Source: Polytrichum commune (lineage: Eukaryota > Streptophyta > Polytrichopsida > Polytrichales > Polytrichaceae). From it: a stretch of DNA of 64,000 nt. Shown in pieces: positions 37,019 through 47,185 of the stretch. A model generated the notes under the pieces. It ran no database searches. It saw nothing but the letters and a program-made list of their open reading frames with translations, and had not been told where the DNA came from. The position numbers and the translations under genes were made by a program. The stretch is taken from positions 20,991,666-21,055,665 of the forward strand of contig OX485807.1 of NCBI GenBank assembly GCA_950295325.1, read 5' to 3'. Within the stretch, counting starts at the first letter, position 1; the number at the start of each line of letters is the position of its first letter.

Positions 37019-38123
37019 ATGGTGCAAACTAGGAGCCGATATTATCGATCTCCATCACCAAATTACTTGGAGGACGTGCATACCACAAATTTTGAGCCAG
37101 AGGTAGATACCAATGAGGCTTTTGAGCCTATTTCGGCGTTGGACACTACTAGTAGGCTTCGGATTTGGAGTGTTGGCACGTTCGACGAAATGGAGGACGA
37201 TCACCACGGTTTTTCGGTGAGACCAGATGCAGCGCATTCAGGATTTCCGCCGAGAGAAGGATGACACTCCATGGACCATGTATACGCGACTCGCACGCTT
37301 TGCTGTTGAGTCGGGAGGTGTTTTTGCTGAGAGTTAGCTTGTCAAAATCTTTTTGTCTAAGATTGACAAGCGGCTACTTGAGTTGGCATCACCTCGGATT
37401 ATCCTCGACTACGAAGGCAAAGCTACGCTTGCACAAGCATTTGCCGTGGTTGAGAGATGTGATCGGGCTCTCTGTCAACACGATGCCACAGACATGGTAT
37501 CTTGGATGACAAAGAGTACGAAATCAAGAAGAATTGTCACAGCTACTAGTAGTTTAGCTGAGACTCAAACCGTTAAGGAGCAAAAGATTTTGTATTGTTG
37601 GGGTTGTGGAGAAGCTGGTCATTCGAAGAATGATCCCAATTGTCCTAAGAAGAAGAAAACCCAGCCTTTGGGAAAATTAAAACAAAAGATAGAACCAGTA
37701 AAGGCAGGGGACAATTCTAAGAAGAGACAATTGAAATGTAACCATTGTGGTGGCACTAATCACGATGTGGATCATTGTTTCCAACTTCATCCTCAGATGC
37801 GGCTTGCCAGTTATGTCACTGGCAAATCTCCAAGGGAGCAGAGTCTTGAGGCCAAGGTGGCAGAGCTTGAGAAAAATCTCAAATCTTCTGCATCTTTTGC
37901 TCAAATTTCTGAGCCGCATGCGGGTGGTGGCACCTCGGGTTCGGACATGTATATGTTTGGGGCATCTGGAGAGGTGGTGGCTGCGGCTTCTACTCGATCA
38001 CAAACATTGGCAAATGCGGTGGCTTCTACAAGTGGTGGAAGCAACGAGGTGTCACATCCTCGCCAGCTGGACCAGCGGATCAAGTTGGTCAAGCACGTTT
38101 ACCTCTCTCATTTCGATTGGTAG
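37019..38123 (+). pseudogene. Retrotransposon Gag with two CCHC zinc knuckles
   Basis: The N-terminal ORF starts MVQTRSRYYRSPSPNYLEDV at 37019. A frame change near 37200-37230 leads into IQDFRREKDDTPWTMYTRLA and, after an in-frame TAG at 37335-37337, SKIDKRLLELASPRIILDYE. The nucleocapsid has CWGCGEAGHSKNDPNC (CX2CX4HX6C, unusual last spacing) and CNHCGGTNHDVDHC (canonical CX2CX4HX4C), followed by a Lys-poor coiled segment (SLEAKVAELEKNLKS). The TAG stands where CAG (Gln) would be expected. Gag packages the element RNA; this copy would need readthrough or help in trans. Confidence 0.8.
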
Positions 38124-39320
38124 ACACCACTGTTGTTGGGGCTTAAAACCCTGTACCTTTGAGAGATGGGGATTCCATCTCGAAGGATGTTACGCAGGCC
38201 TTGGCATATAAAATTCTCCATATGCCAATTTTCTCGGGTTCGGAATTGATGGCTCTGGATTTCAAGCCTGCTGGAGTTTTCTATTTAGCTGGAAAAATAT
38301 TAGAAGGTAAGGCGGATTTGCCATCCCTTCAAGTATCCCAAGTTGTTGTTGACGTACCTGTGGCTGAGGAGGTGGAGGACTTAGCCAATTTGCGAGCGAG
38401 CCTTGCGGATGCGGCCATCATTGCTTTTGGTAAGCACACTGATATTCCTCCATCAACAATTTTAGCAGTGGACATGTCATTTTCGAATTACGCAGCGGGA
38501 GCGGCATATATATCTTGCAGATATTTATGCAAGGCCTGCTCGCGAGCGGCATAATTTGCAACTTGGAGTTGTACGGCTGATGAACGACAAATCTTTGTTT
38601 GTCGTTTCACGCGCGGATATTCCTACTATTCGTGCTACACCACTGAGAGTTATGATGGATTCCGGTGCTCAACCGGTTATGATTGGCAAAGGACTTGCTG
38701 ATAGTCTTGGATTGATGCCAGCAAACTTAGATCCTTGTCCATTTACAATTGTGACTTCAGTAGGGGGCACTGAACGTGCAACAGGTTACACCAAGGCACC
38801 TCTACGTTTGATTTTTAATGTGGGGGCAGGACCTACCTACACTCATTTGTTAATGAAGTGTGTTGTTACTAATGCTACCAACTATGATATACTTGTTGGT
38901 CAGCAAGTTCTTTATCCACTTGGCTTTGGTTTGGATAATTGGACTGAAGATGCATGGATTAGACCGGGATGGTCTTCTGGAGATGGCAGGAAGGTATTTA
39001 TTCCTGTAGCATTTGCAGCTACTTCTGTGACTATGGTTGCGGAGGCAATGTTTGGTTGTAGCGGTTCAGTTGCGGATTTGCCTTGTGCTCCAGTTTTGTT
39101 GGAGGAAACATTGAACTACGCTTGTAATGCAGCAGAACAACAAATCTTTCCATCTTTACAAATTCATGCTCGACATTTCAAGGATCCACCTCCACCATGG
39201 CGTACCCCTAAGGAGTTATCCGACCATTGTCGACACATTGTAGCGGATTTGGGGCTTGGAGAGACACTTCCAACGTCATCCTCAATTTCTTTTGCTCAAC
39301 CCATTCGTTGGCAACCACCA
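38124..39320 (+). pseudogene. Retropepsin-like aspartic protease and flanking linker
   Basis: An upstream segment (38159-38554, RDGDSISKDVTQALAYKILH) is open in the same frame as the later polyprotein, after a TAA at 38144-38146 where CAA is plausible. Near 38500 the reading changes frame into HIYLADIYARPARERHNLQL, then LRVMMDSGAQPVMIGKGLAD. DSGA at about 38658-38669 is the retropepsin active site. DILVGQQVLYPLGFGLDNW lies downstream of it. It would cleave the Gag-Pol polyprotein. A ~100-residue linker of unknown role follows (ARHFKDPPPPWRTPKELSDH) before the methyltransferase. Confidence 0.75.
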
Positions 39321-40633
39321 CCTGAAGGTATTATCCTTGTGGAAATCTTTGGGGGCATTGGCATAGGTTTGGCGGCAGTGTTGGAGGCTGGGATTACAGT
39401 TAGGCGATATATTCATGTGGATATTGATATGCAGCCAACAGAACCGTCCGACACCACATCCAACAATTGTTGTTGAGGTACCCCGCACAATTGTCAGCCT
39501 CTACCATTCTTGGATGTTGTGGTCAACTTCCTCAAGATGTCACTATGATTAGTGATGAGGATTTGAGAAGATTGGACCACGTGGATTTAATTATTGCAGG
39601 ATGGCCTTGTCAAGGCCATTCACGGGCAGGAACTGGCCAGGGTTTGGATGATCTTAGGTCTAGTTTATTCACGGATTTTATGCGATTGACACAATGGTGG
39701 TTTATCCACCAATCAACTCCGCCAGGGTACATTTTTGAAAATGTGCCATTATTGGGTGATACACGGTACAAAGTGGTGAAGGATGGTGAGTACTTTAACC
39801 AAATTCTGGGTACTCCAATATTTCTGGATGCTGCATCCTTGGGATCCTTTGCTCATCGGCCTCGTTGGTTTTGGACCAATTTGGTATCACCTCAAGTGCT
39901 TTCAGCGGCGATTGCCCGCATTCCCCGCCTTATGAATCGCAAGGTGGATGACATTTTAGATGATCATCGTGTTTCCTTGGCAGTTACCAAGGATGACACC
40001 TTGCCATTTGCATTAATTAACAAGGTGGGAATTCCGAGAGGTGTACTACCTACTTTTGTGACATATCCACGGTCTTTTGCATTTCGATCTCGTGGACCAA
40101 GCATGGTTTGGGATTCAAAATTCCAAACTCATGATGAGCCTACGGCAGATGAGCGGGAACGCGCCATGGGTTTTCCTACAGGCACTACGGCTGCTTATGG
40201 GCTTCAGGAAGGTCAGAGACGTTTCCTATTGGGATAAGCTATGGATCTCAATAGCATGGTGTGGATAATTGGAATTTGTCTTGCTGCTCAACAACATATG
40301 GATGACCAATTGCTTCCTCTGAGGGTAGAGAACAATAATCAGGGGGCAATGAAGCCGCAATCCAAGGATCACATGAAGGTCAATGACACCGAGGGATTAT
40401 TTTCTTTAAAACAACATGTTGCAGAAGAAATTCGAGCCCAACGTATTTTTTCGGCTTTGGCCCAAGATTTTGGCAAGTTGGAGGCCCATAAAATGTTTCC
40501 ACTTCTATTTCTTGGTGACACTTCATATGTGGGTAGCTATTTAGCTATACAAATTGATTGTAGTGGAGAGGATACGCATTTGAATTCAAGTGTAGATGAT
40601 GGGGGCAAAGGTGTTGCCCTCTACACGGACTAG
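39321..40633 (+). pseudogene. C5-cytosine DNA methyltransferase domain carried by the retrotransposon
   Basis: Motifs appear in family order. Motif I is VEIFGGIGIGLAAVLEAGI (about 39340) and II is YIHVDID. After a one-base frame change near 39440 comes motif IV, AGWPCQGHSRAGTG, with the catalytic Cys codon at 39608-39610. Motif VI is FENVP, VIII AHRPRWFWTNL, IX TADERERAMGFPTG and X RRFLLG-stop-AMDLNSMV. The stop (TAA 40235-40237) falls where CAA would give LLGQAMDL. The enzyme would transfer methyl from SAM to cytosine C5. The PCQ form of motif IV is that of classical bacterial and Dnmt1/CMT-type enzymes rather than DRM/Dnmt3. A ~130-residue linker to RT (QHMDDQLLPLRVENNNQGAM onward) has no known motif. 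Both lesions would inactivate this copy unless recoded. Confidence 0.92.
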
Positions 40634-42385
40634 CAATCACAGGCTGTGCTGGCACCAAGTGGCAATCCTTCTATGAAGAAGGAAACCACGGAGTTTAATG
40701 ATTGGCCAATTGAAGTGGGGCCAAAATTTACTGGTATTGAAGCACGAAAGGTACGGGCATTTATTCGCTCTTACCGTAATTGTTTTGCCTGTAGTCTTCA
40801 TGATCTTGAAGGATATAAAGGTAAACTTGTTCGTATTCAACTCGAGGACGACCATCCTATTTTTAGACGGCCGTACAGATTTAGTACATCTAAAAAATTG
40901 GGTGTTCAAACTCGATGTCAAGAATTATTGGCAGCGGAATTAATTGAACACTCCAATGGAGAGTATGCTTGTGCCACGGTTATGCCTTCAAAGAAATATA
41001 TCTCTGGCAACTGGACGGAAAAACGGATGTGTGGTGATTATAGTCCAGTCAACCGCAAGACCAAGTCGGATCGATATCCAATGCCGATGCCAGAGGAGTT
41101 GTTTGATGCACTAGGATTTGCTAGAATCTTCGGCACTCTGGATTTGAGGTCTGGTTATCATCAATTACCTTTGTTGTTAGGTGATCGGGTGAAGATTGCA
41201 TTTTGGAGAATTGATAAAGATGGCAAGGATCAACTTTATCATTGGAAATTTTTGCCATTTGGTCTCAAGAATGTACCAGCTGAATTTCAGCGGGTGATGG
41301 ATCAATTATTGGCTGGTTTACCGTTTGCTAGATGTTACATTGATGATGTTATCATCTTTAGTAATAGTCCACATGATCATGTGAGACATTTGCAAGCAGT
41401 ATTTGAACGACTACAACGGTGGGGACTCCGTTTACATCATGGCAAATGTAAGTTTTTCCATGATCAATTGCCCTATTTAGGCCACATGATTGTTCCTGGC
41501 GGTCTTGGTGTGCAACAGGCGAAGGTGGATGCTTTGCACAAAATTCCCGCACCTAGTGATGTACCACGACTTCGGGCATTTCTAGGATTGGCAAATTATT
41601 ATAGAAGTTTTGTCAAAAACTTTAGTTTGATTGCCAAACCTCTCACCATTCTCACGGGGAAAGACCAACCATGGATTTGGAGTCGGGAACAACAACAGGC
41701 ATTAGATACATTGAAGCAGAGGTTCGGTTCAGCGCCAGTGCTTCGGCGCCCGCATGTGTCTAGAGCTTTTCAATTGCACACGGATTGGAATGCAGTGGGA
41801 TTGGGAGCGGTACTGGCACAGAAAGATGAAGAGGGAAAGGAATATGTGGTGGCTTATGCATCTAGAAGCAATAATAATGTTGAATCTAATTATTCTTCTT
41901 ATGAAGGCGAGGCTTTGGCGGCCGTTTGGGCCATTGCACATTTTCAACCTTATTTGTATGGGCAAAAATTTACTTTGGTGACTGATCATCAACCTTTAAA
42001 ATGACTTATGGAATCAGATAAACTCATCGGGAAACTTGCTAGGTGGGCATTGTTACTTCAAGAATATGACTTTGAAGTTGTTCACCGAGCAGGAATTGCC
42101 AACTTGGATGCAGACGGATTGTCTCGCAATCCAAGTCCTTCAGATAAGGATTTAACTGGAGCCAGGTGGCATGGAGATTGTGATCGTGAGGCAGTGTCGG
42201 GTTGGCATGCTGCCACATATCTCACAATGATGTCGGGATTGGCTGCTGAGATCCTTATGGAAGAACAAGATGAGGAGGTTGATAAATCTCTCGTTGTTAG
42301 TGATGTGTGGGAAGACCAGGCGGTCTTCCACAAACTTCAACAAGGGATATTTCCTCTTGGACTATCTGCTATGGAGCGAGATTGA
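40634..42385 (+). pseudogene. Reverse transcriptase and RNase H (Ty3/gypsy)
   Basis: Open from 40646 to 42001 in the methyltransferase frame after a TAG at 40631-40633. RT motifs: YPMPMPEELFDALGFARIFG, TLDLRSGYHQLPL, FGLKNVPAEFQRVMDQLL and the catalytic YIDDVIIFSN (about 41336), then GKCKFFHDQLPYLGHMI. RNase H follows: FQLHTDWNAVGLGAVLAQKD, SSYEGEALAAVWA, TDHQPLK, and after a TGA at 42002-42004 (TGG or CGA expected) [20 protein letters not shown] and [15 protein letters not shown]. Another TGA at 42383-42385 precedes the integrase. The clear DxN-type/YIDD signatures and the RT-RH-IN order are those of gypsy elements. Confidence 0.93.
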
Positions 42386-43600
42386 ATTAGCCATCGAATA
42401 ACAAGGTTTCGTTGGGCAAACGGCTTGTTATTTCGTGTGTGGCCGAACGGAACGAGGCGCATCGTTCTAAGGCCAGATCAAAGAGCTTCTTTAATGCGGC
42501 AAGTGTACGAGGAGCTTGGACATTTTGGAGTGCGAAAGACACACTCTATGTTGCGTAACTAATATTGGTGGACTGGTATGTATCAACAGGTTGCCACTTA
42601 TGTTTCTAGGTGTGAAGTGTGTGACTGGGTCAGGTCAAGTTTTAATATTTTATCACCTCAATTTCAGCCTTTACCTATTATAGGCTTGGGATATCGTTGG
42701 TTTTTGGATTTTGCCGGACCGCTTACTATCACTCCACGTGGGGCAAAGTATGTACTTGTGATGGTGGAGCATTTTAGTAAGTGGATTGAACTCGTGGCTC
42801 TTCCCCAAAATTCCTCAGAATTGGCGGCTATGGCATTTCTTGATCGAGTTTTGGCACGGTTTGGAGCACCTGCAGAGGTGTTGACGGATCAAGGGAGAGA
42901 ATTTCTTGGATCTTTCGAGGCTTTGTGTACTAAGGCTTTGATTGATCATCGAACAACTTCCAGAGATCACCCTGAGGCAGATGGCTTAGCTGAACGAGTT
43001 GTTCAGACTGTCAAGCGCGGTTTGCAGAAGTATGGGTTGTTTCATGGCAACCATTGCGATTGGGACTTGATGTTACCATGGATAGCAATGGGTTACCGTT
43101 TCAGCAGGCAAGCATCTTTAGCATCCTATAGTTCTTACCAACTCTTGTATGGACTGGAACCAATTTTACCTAGCTTTGTGCGAGAGAAATTGGCTCATGT
43201 GGTAGACTTGGATGATCCAGATGTTTGGGCTCAATATCTTCATAACCAAGAAAAATTCTTTCAAAAGGCCATGCCTATGGCCATGGAGAACTTAAATATA
43301 GCTCAACATCGTGATACATTACGGTATGCCCGGATCCGCAGTGGAGCTTATCGACCTCATGTTCGTAGATTTTCCAAGGGGGATTATGTTTACTTGCAAC
43401 GGGAGGGGCCTACGACATTGGATATCAAGGCTGGGCGCATAATTTTGCGAGTAAAAGATGTTTTACCAAGTGGTATATTATTGCTTGAAGGCAAGGATGG
43501 ACGGAAATGTCGTGAGCATTCAAAGAATTGTGCTCCATGTCACCTTCCCATCGACGGCTCTGTGCATCCCGAGTTGGCGGTTGTACCACAGGGTCTGCCT
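42386..43600 (+). pseudogene. Retrotransposon integrase
   Basis: Same frame as RT. The zinc-binding region is GHFGVRKTH followed by YVSRCEVC (HHCC), interrupted by a TAA at 42560-42562 where CAA fits (LRN-Q-YWW). The catalytic core has FLDFAGPLTITPRGAKYVLV (first Asp), VLTDQGREFLG (second Asp) and HPEADGLAERVVQTVKRG with the Glu about 35 residues on, a DDE arrangement. The C-terminal part, RRFSKGDYVYLQREG and GRIILRVKDVLPSGILLLEG, resembles the GPY/F-type tail. It would insert the cDNA into the genome. Confidence 0.92.
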
Positions 43601-43777
43601 TGTTATGTGTGTGGAGAGAAGAAATGAGCTGCAATAATGTTATTGTGCGACCATTGTCAACATGGATGGCACATGGCATGTTTGACACCTCTCCTTTTGA
43701 CTCTTCTTTCTGGCAATTGGGTTTGTCCTCGTTGTCGGAAAGCCTCCCACTCCATGGCCGTTAATGGTCATGATTGA
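43601..43777 (+). pseudogene. PHD finger at the integrase C-terminus
   Basis: In the same frame, CYVCGEKK-stop-AAIMLLCDHC is followed by QHGWHMACLTP and, fourteen residues after the HMAC cysteine, CPRC. This is a full Cys4-His-Cys3 PHD finger: CX2C, 11 residues, CX2C, X4 H X2 C, 14 residues, CX2C, with the usual Trp before the His (GWH) and Trp two before CPRC (NWVCPRC). A TGA at 43625-43627 interrupts it where CGA (Arg) fits. PHD fingers bind histone H3 tails, reading K4 methylation state. Chromodomains are the usual targeting modules on gypsy integrases; a PHD finger in that place would be an alternative chromatin-reading tail. The frame ends at TGA 43775-43777. Confidence 0.88.
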
Positions 43778-44102
43778 GGACTTTGTGGATGTTTGCCACA
43801 TGTTTTAGTGGTGAAGTTGTTATCTAGTTGGTCGGGAGTTTTATGGGATTGAAAATCACATTGGGAGAGTTATTAAAGAATTCAACATAAATTGTTGCAG
43901 GCGATTAAGGATGGGGCTCACATTGCACCCAACCTACAGTTCTTGGGTTACTTCCTCAACCATGAATTTAATTCCTTAGATTACCACTACCCAATTGGAT
44001 ATGTACAGATGTAGCAACAACTTCATCATGTTCAACATCTCTACCGATGAGTGTGTTTGTTTCTAGCCGATTGGAAGGGCTCCTTATCTGCTAGGGGGGG
44101 CA
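43778..44102 (+). other. Retrotransposon 3' untranslated region with polypurine run
   Basis: Non-coding up to CTAGGGGGGG (G run 44094-44100), the likely polypurine tract for plus-strand priming. It is immediately followed by CACTTGAAGAGG, the start of the 3' LTR in the reading favoured here. Confidence 0.75.
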
Positions 44103-44754
44103 CTTGAAGAGGTGGTTGTTTAGCATATTAGTTTGCTATGTTTATTTTGCTAATTGATGTTGATGACAACACTCGATCTGTTGTGTTTAACGATCTTAGT
44201 TTACACGACAGCTGTCACGTGAGTTGACATCGGGGGCTAAGTCGCGTCAAATTAGGAGTAAATGGACTCCATCAGGAGTCCATGTGTGTTTGGATGAGTG
44301 ATGGACTCCATTGGGAGTCCTAGTTAGTTGTTCATCCACTCCATAGATGAAATCCACATAGGCGGGAGGTTATGTGGAGAGGAAGGCATCTTGACTTGCC
44401 ATTGTTGTCAAGTCAAGTCTTGTGAGTGTGTTTTGAGAGAGAGAGAGAGCTTGTTGTTGCTATCTTATGGCTATGGTGTAGTAGATCACGAGTAAAGCCT
44501 TTGCATTCTTTCTCCATTACTTGCACTCTTGGATTCTCCCTTTGTGGAGTGAGAGATAGCTTGACTCTTGTGTGTGAATTTCAAAGTTTCTTAAGCTTTG
44601 TAAGGAGACTTCTTAGTTTCTTGAGCTTGGAGAGAGAAACCCTCATCTTGAAGAGGTGGTTGTTTAGCATATTAGTTTGCTATGTTTATTTTGCTAATTG
44701 ATGTTGATGACAACACTCGATCTGTTGTGTTTAACGATCTTAGTTTACACGACA
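44103..44754 (+). repeat. 3' LTR plus a second copy of its first 108 bp
   Basis: Structure: block X (44103-44210), GC, core (44213-44646, matching the 5' LTR), then an identical second X (44647-44754). X starts CTTGAAGAGGTGGTTGTTTA and ends TTTACACGACA. X-GC-core placed directly after the polypurine run gives an LTR of about 540 bp with TG...CA ends (44106-44645). The second X then reads as the start of another LTR, as in a two-LTR junction (CCCTCAT joined to CTTGAAGAGG). Confidence 0.85.
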
Positions 44755-44758
44755 ATCC

Positions 44759-46345
44759 GTACATTTAAATGTTTACATGGTGGTTGTGATTAGGGGCAAC
44801 CACTAAGGAGAGCATGTACAGCTTATCAGAATGGTTGGATTTTGGCATTATCGATATAGACAATGGGGAGGTCACATGCTCATTGTAAGTTTCTTCCTTA
44901 ACACAAATGCCTTTCCTCTATTATTGATGAAATTGTTGTGTCATTTCATTTTTTTTAAACTAATAGCATCTCGAACATGTACTACAGGATCTGACTTTGG
45001 ATCAACGTGCTGAGATGCCAACTTGCAACCTACCAGAAATAATACATAACAAGTGACTGCAACATATGAGAACAAAATGACATGCTTGTATGAGGGAACT
45101 GTGGATGACATGATCCACACATTCATGCAAATTGCAAATTATCGTTCTTGGCTTAAAGGGGGTTCTTTAGGGAAAGGGCTAGATCAAGCATCATTGAAGC
45201 TTAAAGCTGCAACACACACCGGTGATCCCAAGCTCCTTGCAGAGGCAATGAGGTCATACCATGGGGTAGAGGATATTAATACAAGGAATTGTGCACTAGA
45301 GGGCTCTGAGTTGTTTGGATCAACCACGAGGAAACAATAATTACCGCCTAGATCTGAGTATGATTCTCATCGTCCCAGAAAAATGAACCACTGCATCCCT
45401 CACCCTAATACAAGGTCAACAAGGGCACGCATAGATGAGTCCTTAAAGTATGATGAGAGTGTCTCACACCACGAATGTGTTGGAGTTAGAGTGTCCTAAA
45501 TCCCAGTGGTATATTTCACGATTGCCTTATCCGTCCAAGAAAGAATGTCAGGCATTGTAGGTAAATACTAGACATCCATGTAGGGCTAAAGTTGGGAATA
45601 GTACACATGGCACACTTGCGCCGACTTACACATGCATGAAGGAATACCATTCCAACAACCACGTTCCTTCAAATTTTTGGTTTTGTGTAGATGACATTAA
45701 TTGATGCGTGAAGGGGAGCAAGAAAAAATGGGTGTTTGATTGGCCAAATCTCCCTAAGGTGTGCCTGGTGAAGGTTGGTAGAAACCTTACATAGGAGGAG
45801 TTGTTTGCATTGGAAGATGTTGGGTTTCAACTGCAACAGAACGAGGCACTGTCACCACGTCGTCGATCGAGAACAATGACAAACCTCCCCATCCCTTGCT
45901 CATATTTTTGTGTTTTTCCAAACCGAGATGCGCACCCAAACACACGCTTTTCCAAAGCAGTTCGACAGAACATGACAAAGCCATTATCAGAGCATAGGAA
46001 TAAATGGGAGAGCGCATTACAAATGGATGGGTATTATGTGGTTGGTGTGACTCCCATTCCATACCATGGATACGGATGCGTAATTACCATATTTTCCAAA
46101 GAGGAGAAGACATTCCTTGTCTCCATTGCAGATTTTCCGCAATGTACTTGTCGAATTTTGCGAAAATCTTGTCTTTGGCAGTGAGAAAGAGAAGTTAGTG
46201 GGTTTCATGCAAGCACTTGTATTATGTGTTCAGGTATTTGTGCAAGGTTGACTACACCACTAACAAGTTCATTCATGCACCGACATTTAGCTACAATGAG
46301 GTGATGCGTCTTCTTGAGCTTGCAGGTGTTGCAAAAAAAGCGTAG
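44759..46345 (+). pseudogene. SWIM/MULE-like transposon-derived gene, 3' part
   Basis: Continues the gene interrupted at 35525. MVGFWHYRYRQWGGHMLIVS (about 44831) is the conserved block after the DDE-like core, followed by YRSWLKGGSLGKGLDQASLK and SYHGVEDINTRNCALEGSEL (45053-45340). A broken stretch leads to 45801-46180: CVFPNRDAHPNTRFSKAVRQ, WESALQMDGYYVVGVTPIPY and FLVSIADFPQCTCRI. CTC is the first half of a SWIM finger; the C-x-H half and VDYTTDKFIHAPTFSYNEVM follow in other frames to about 46345. Roughly 60 residues expected between GDGDPS and this part appear to be missing, so the retrotransposon insertion may have removed target DNA. Frameshifts throughout show a pseudogene. Confidence 0.7.
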
Positions 46346-47185
46346 TGGCATAAGACACAATTATTCCTCATTTTTACATATATAGAAATATATGTGTATG
46401 TCCATATGAAATGTACATAGTGAAAACTGATGGTGCAACTAACTAGTTGTTTGTCACAATAAAATGCTTGACATTTCTTGACATTTCAATAAAATGCCCA
46501 ACATTGTGGATTGGCAAACTTCCTAAAATCCATGGCAATAGGGCTCTGTTCAATATTTTGTTTTCCCACAATGTTATTTTCATAATATGTAATCCAACTA
46601 TATTGGAATGTTTTCTTTTAAAATTCTATTATTGGTCATTTTGTTGTTCATTGCTCACATGTTACCACTCATTGCTCCTTGTTCACCACTCAATGCTCAC
46701 ATGCTAGCTTCCCTCTGTAGCATGTAATTCAATGATTACATCAAACAAACAAAGACAAGAGCACAATAACTAGTACACAATCTGTAAAGCAAAACTCAAG
46801 GGAGCCCATGAGTGCTCCAAGAACCTGCAGTTTGTAAACACCTAGAATTCAAATGCAAATCCTAACAAAACTGCACATGGTAGTCATTGAGGACTATCAC
46901 ATGTCAACAAGAGATGAAAACATGAATTGGATAAAACTAATACATTTAATGTAATTTTTCCCTCTAAACCTTTGTACATCTACCTTCACTTCAATATTCT
47001 TAATAGTTTTCGGAAACCTACACACTAGAGAAAACCAATACCTCCCCTATATATGTTATATACACTAATGCCTCAAATATTACCCCTTCTTTCATTCACA
47101 TCAACTTTTGTACGTGGCATGAAGAGTCCATCCCCTAGATGATTAATTAGTTGAATGCATGAACTAAATTTGCGAATATACTAAA
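46346..47185. other. No gene seen; 3' side of the NLR gene
   Basis: AT-rich, with short ORFs only. Because the NLR gene is transcribed leftwards, its 3' untranslated region and polyadenylation signal should lie just left of 47186. Confidence 0.6.

Larger units (their letters stand above)
35526..44754 (+). mobile_element. Ty3/gypsy LTR retrotransposon encoding a C5-DNA methyltransferase and a PHD finger
   Basis: Order: LTR core, ~1.06-kb leader, Gag with two zinc knuckles, retropepsin, C5-cytosine methyltransferase, RT, RNase H, integrase, PHD finger, polypurine run, LTR. RT before integrase places it in Ty3/gypsy. The inserted DNA begins TGTCACGTGAG and ends TTACACGACA, flanked by ATCC at 35522-35525 and 44755-44758. 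It splits a SWIM/MULE-like gene. I see no primer-binding site matching the usual plant TGGTATCAGAGC; the leader after the LTR starts ACTTGACAACAATGGGC. The LTR copies are identical except for one AG unit, so the insertion is young, yet the ORFs are interrupted by eight stops and several frame changes. Methyltransferase-bearing retrotransposons have been reported in charophyte algae and dinoflagellates. Confidence 0.95.

Noticed and set aside
37335-43627. Alternative genetic code with TAA/TAG read as Gln
   Set aside because: Host genes here (transporter, NLR) end at TAA at family-appropriate places, and TGA also interrupts the element, so reassignment does not explain the pattern.
43528-43764. 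78-codon ORF overlapping the end of Pol
   Set aside because: It is an out-of-frame shadow of the PHD-finger region.
35526-44754. LTR defined as TGTC...GACA (541 bp) rather than the permuted reading
   Set aside because: It leaves the 5' copy without its last 108 bp and an unexplained extra block between polypurine run and 3' LTR. I kept the permuted model as simpler, but sister copies must decide.
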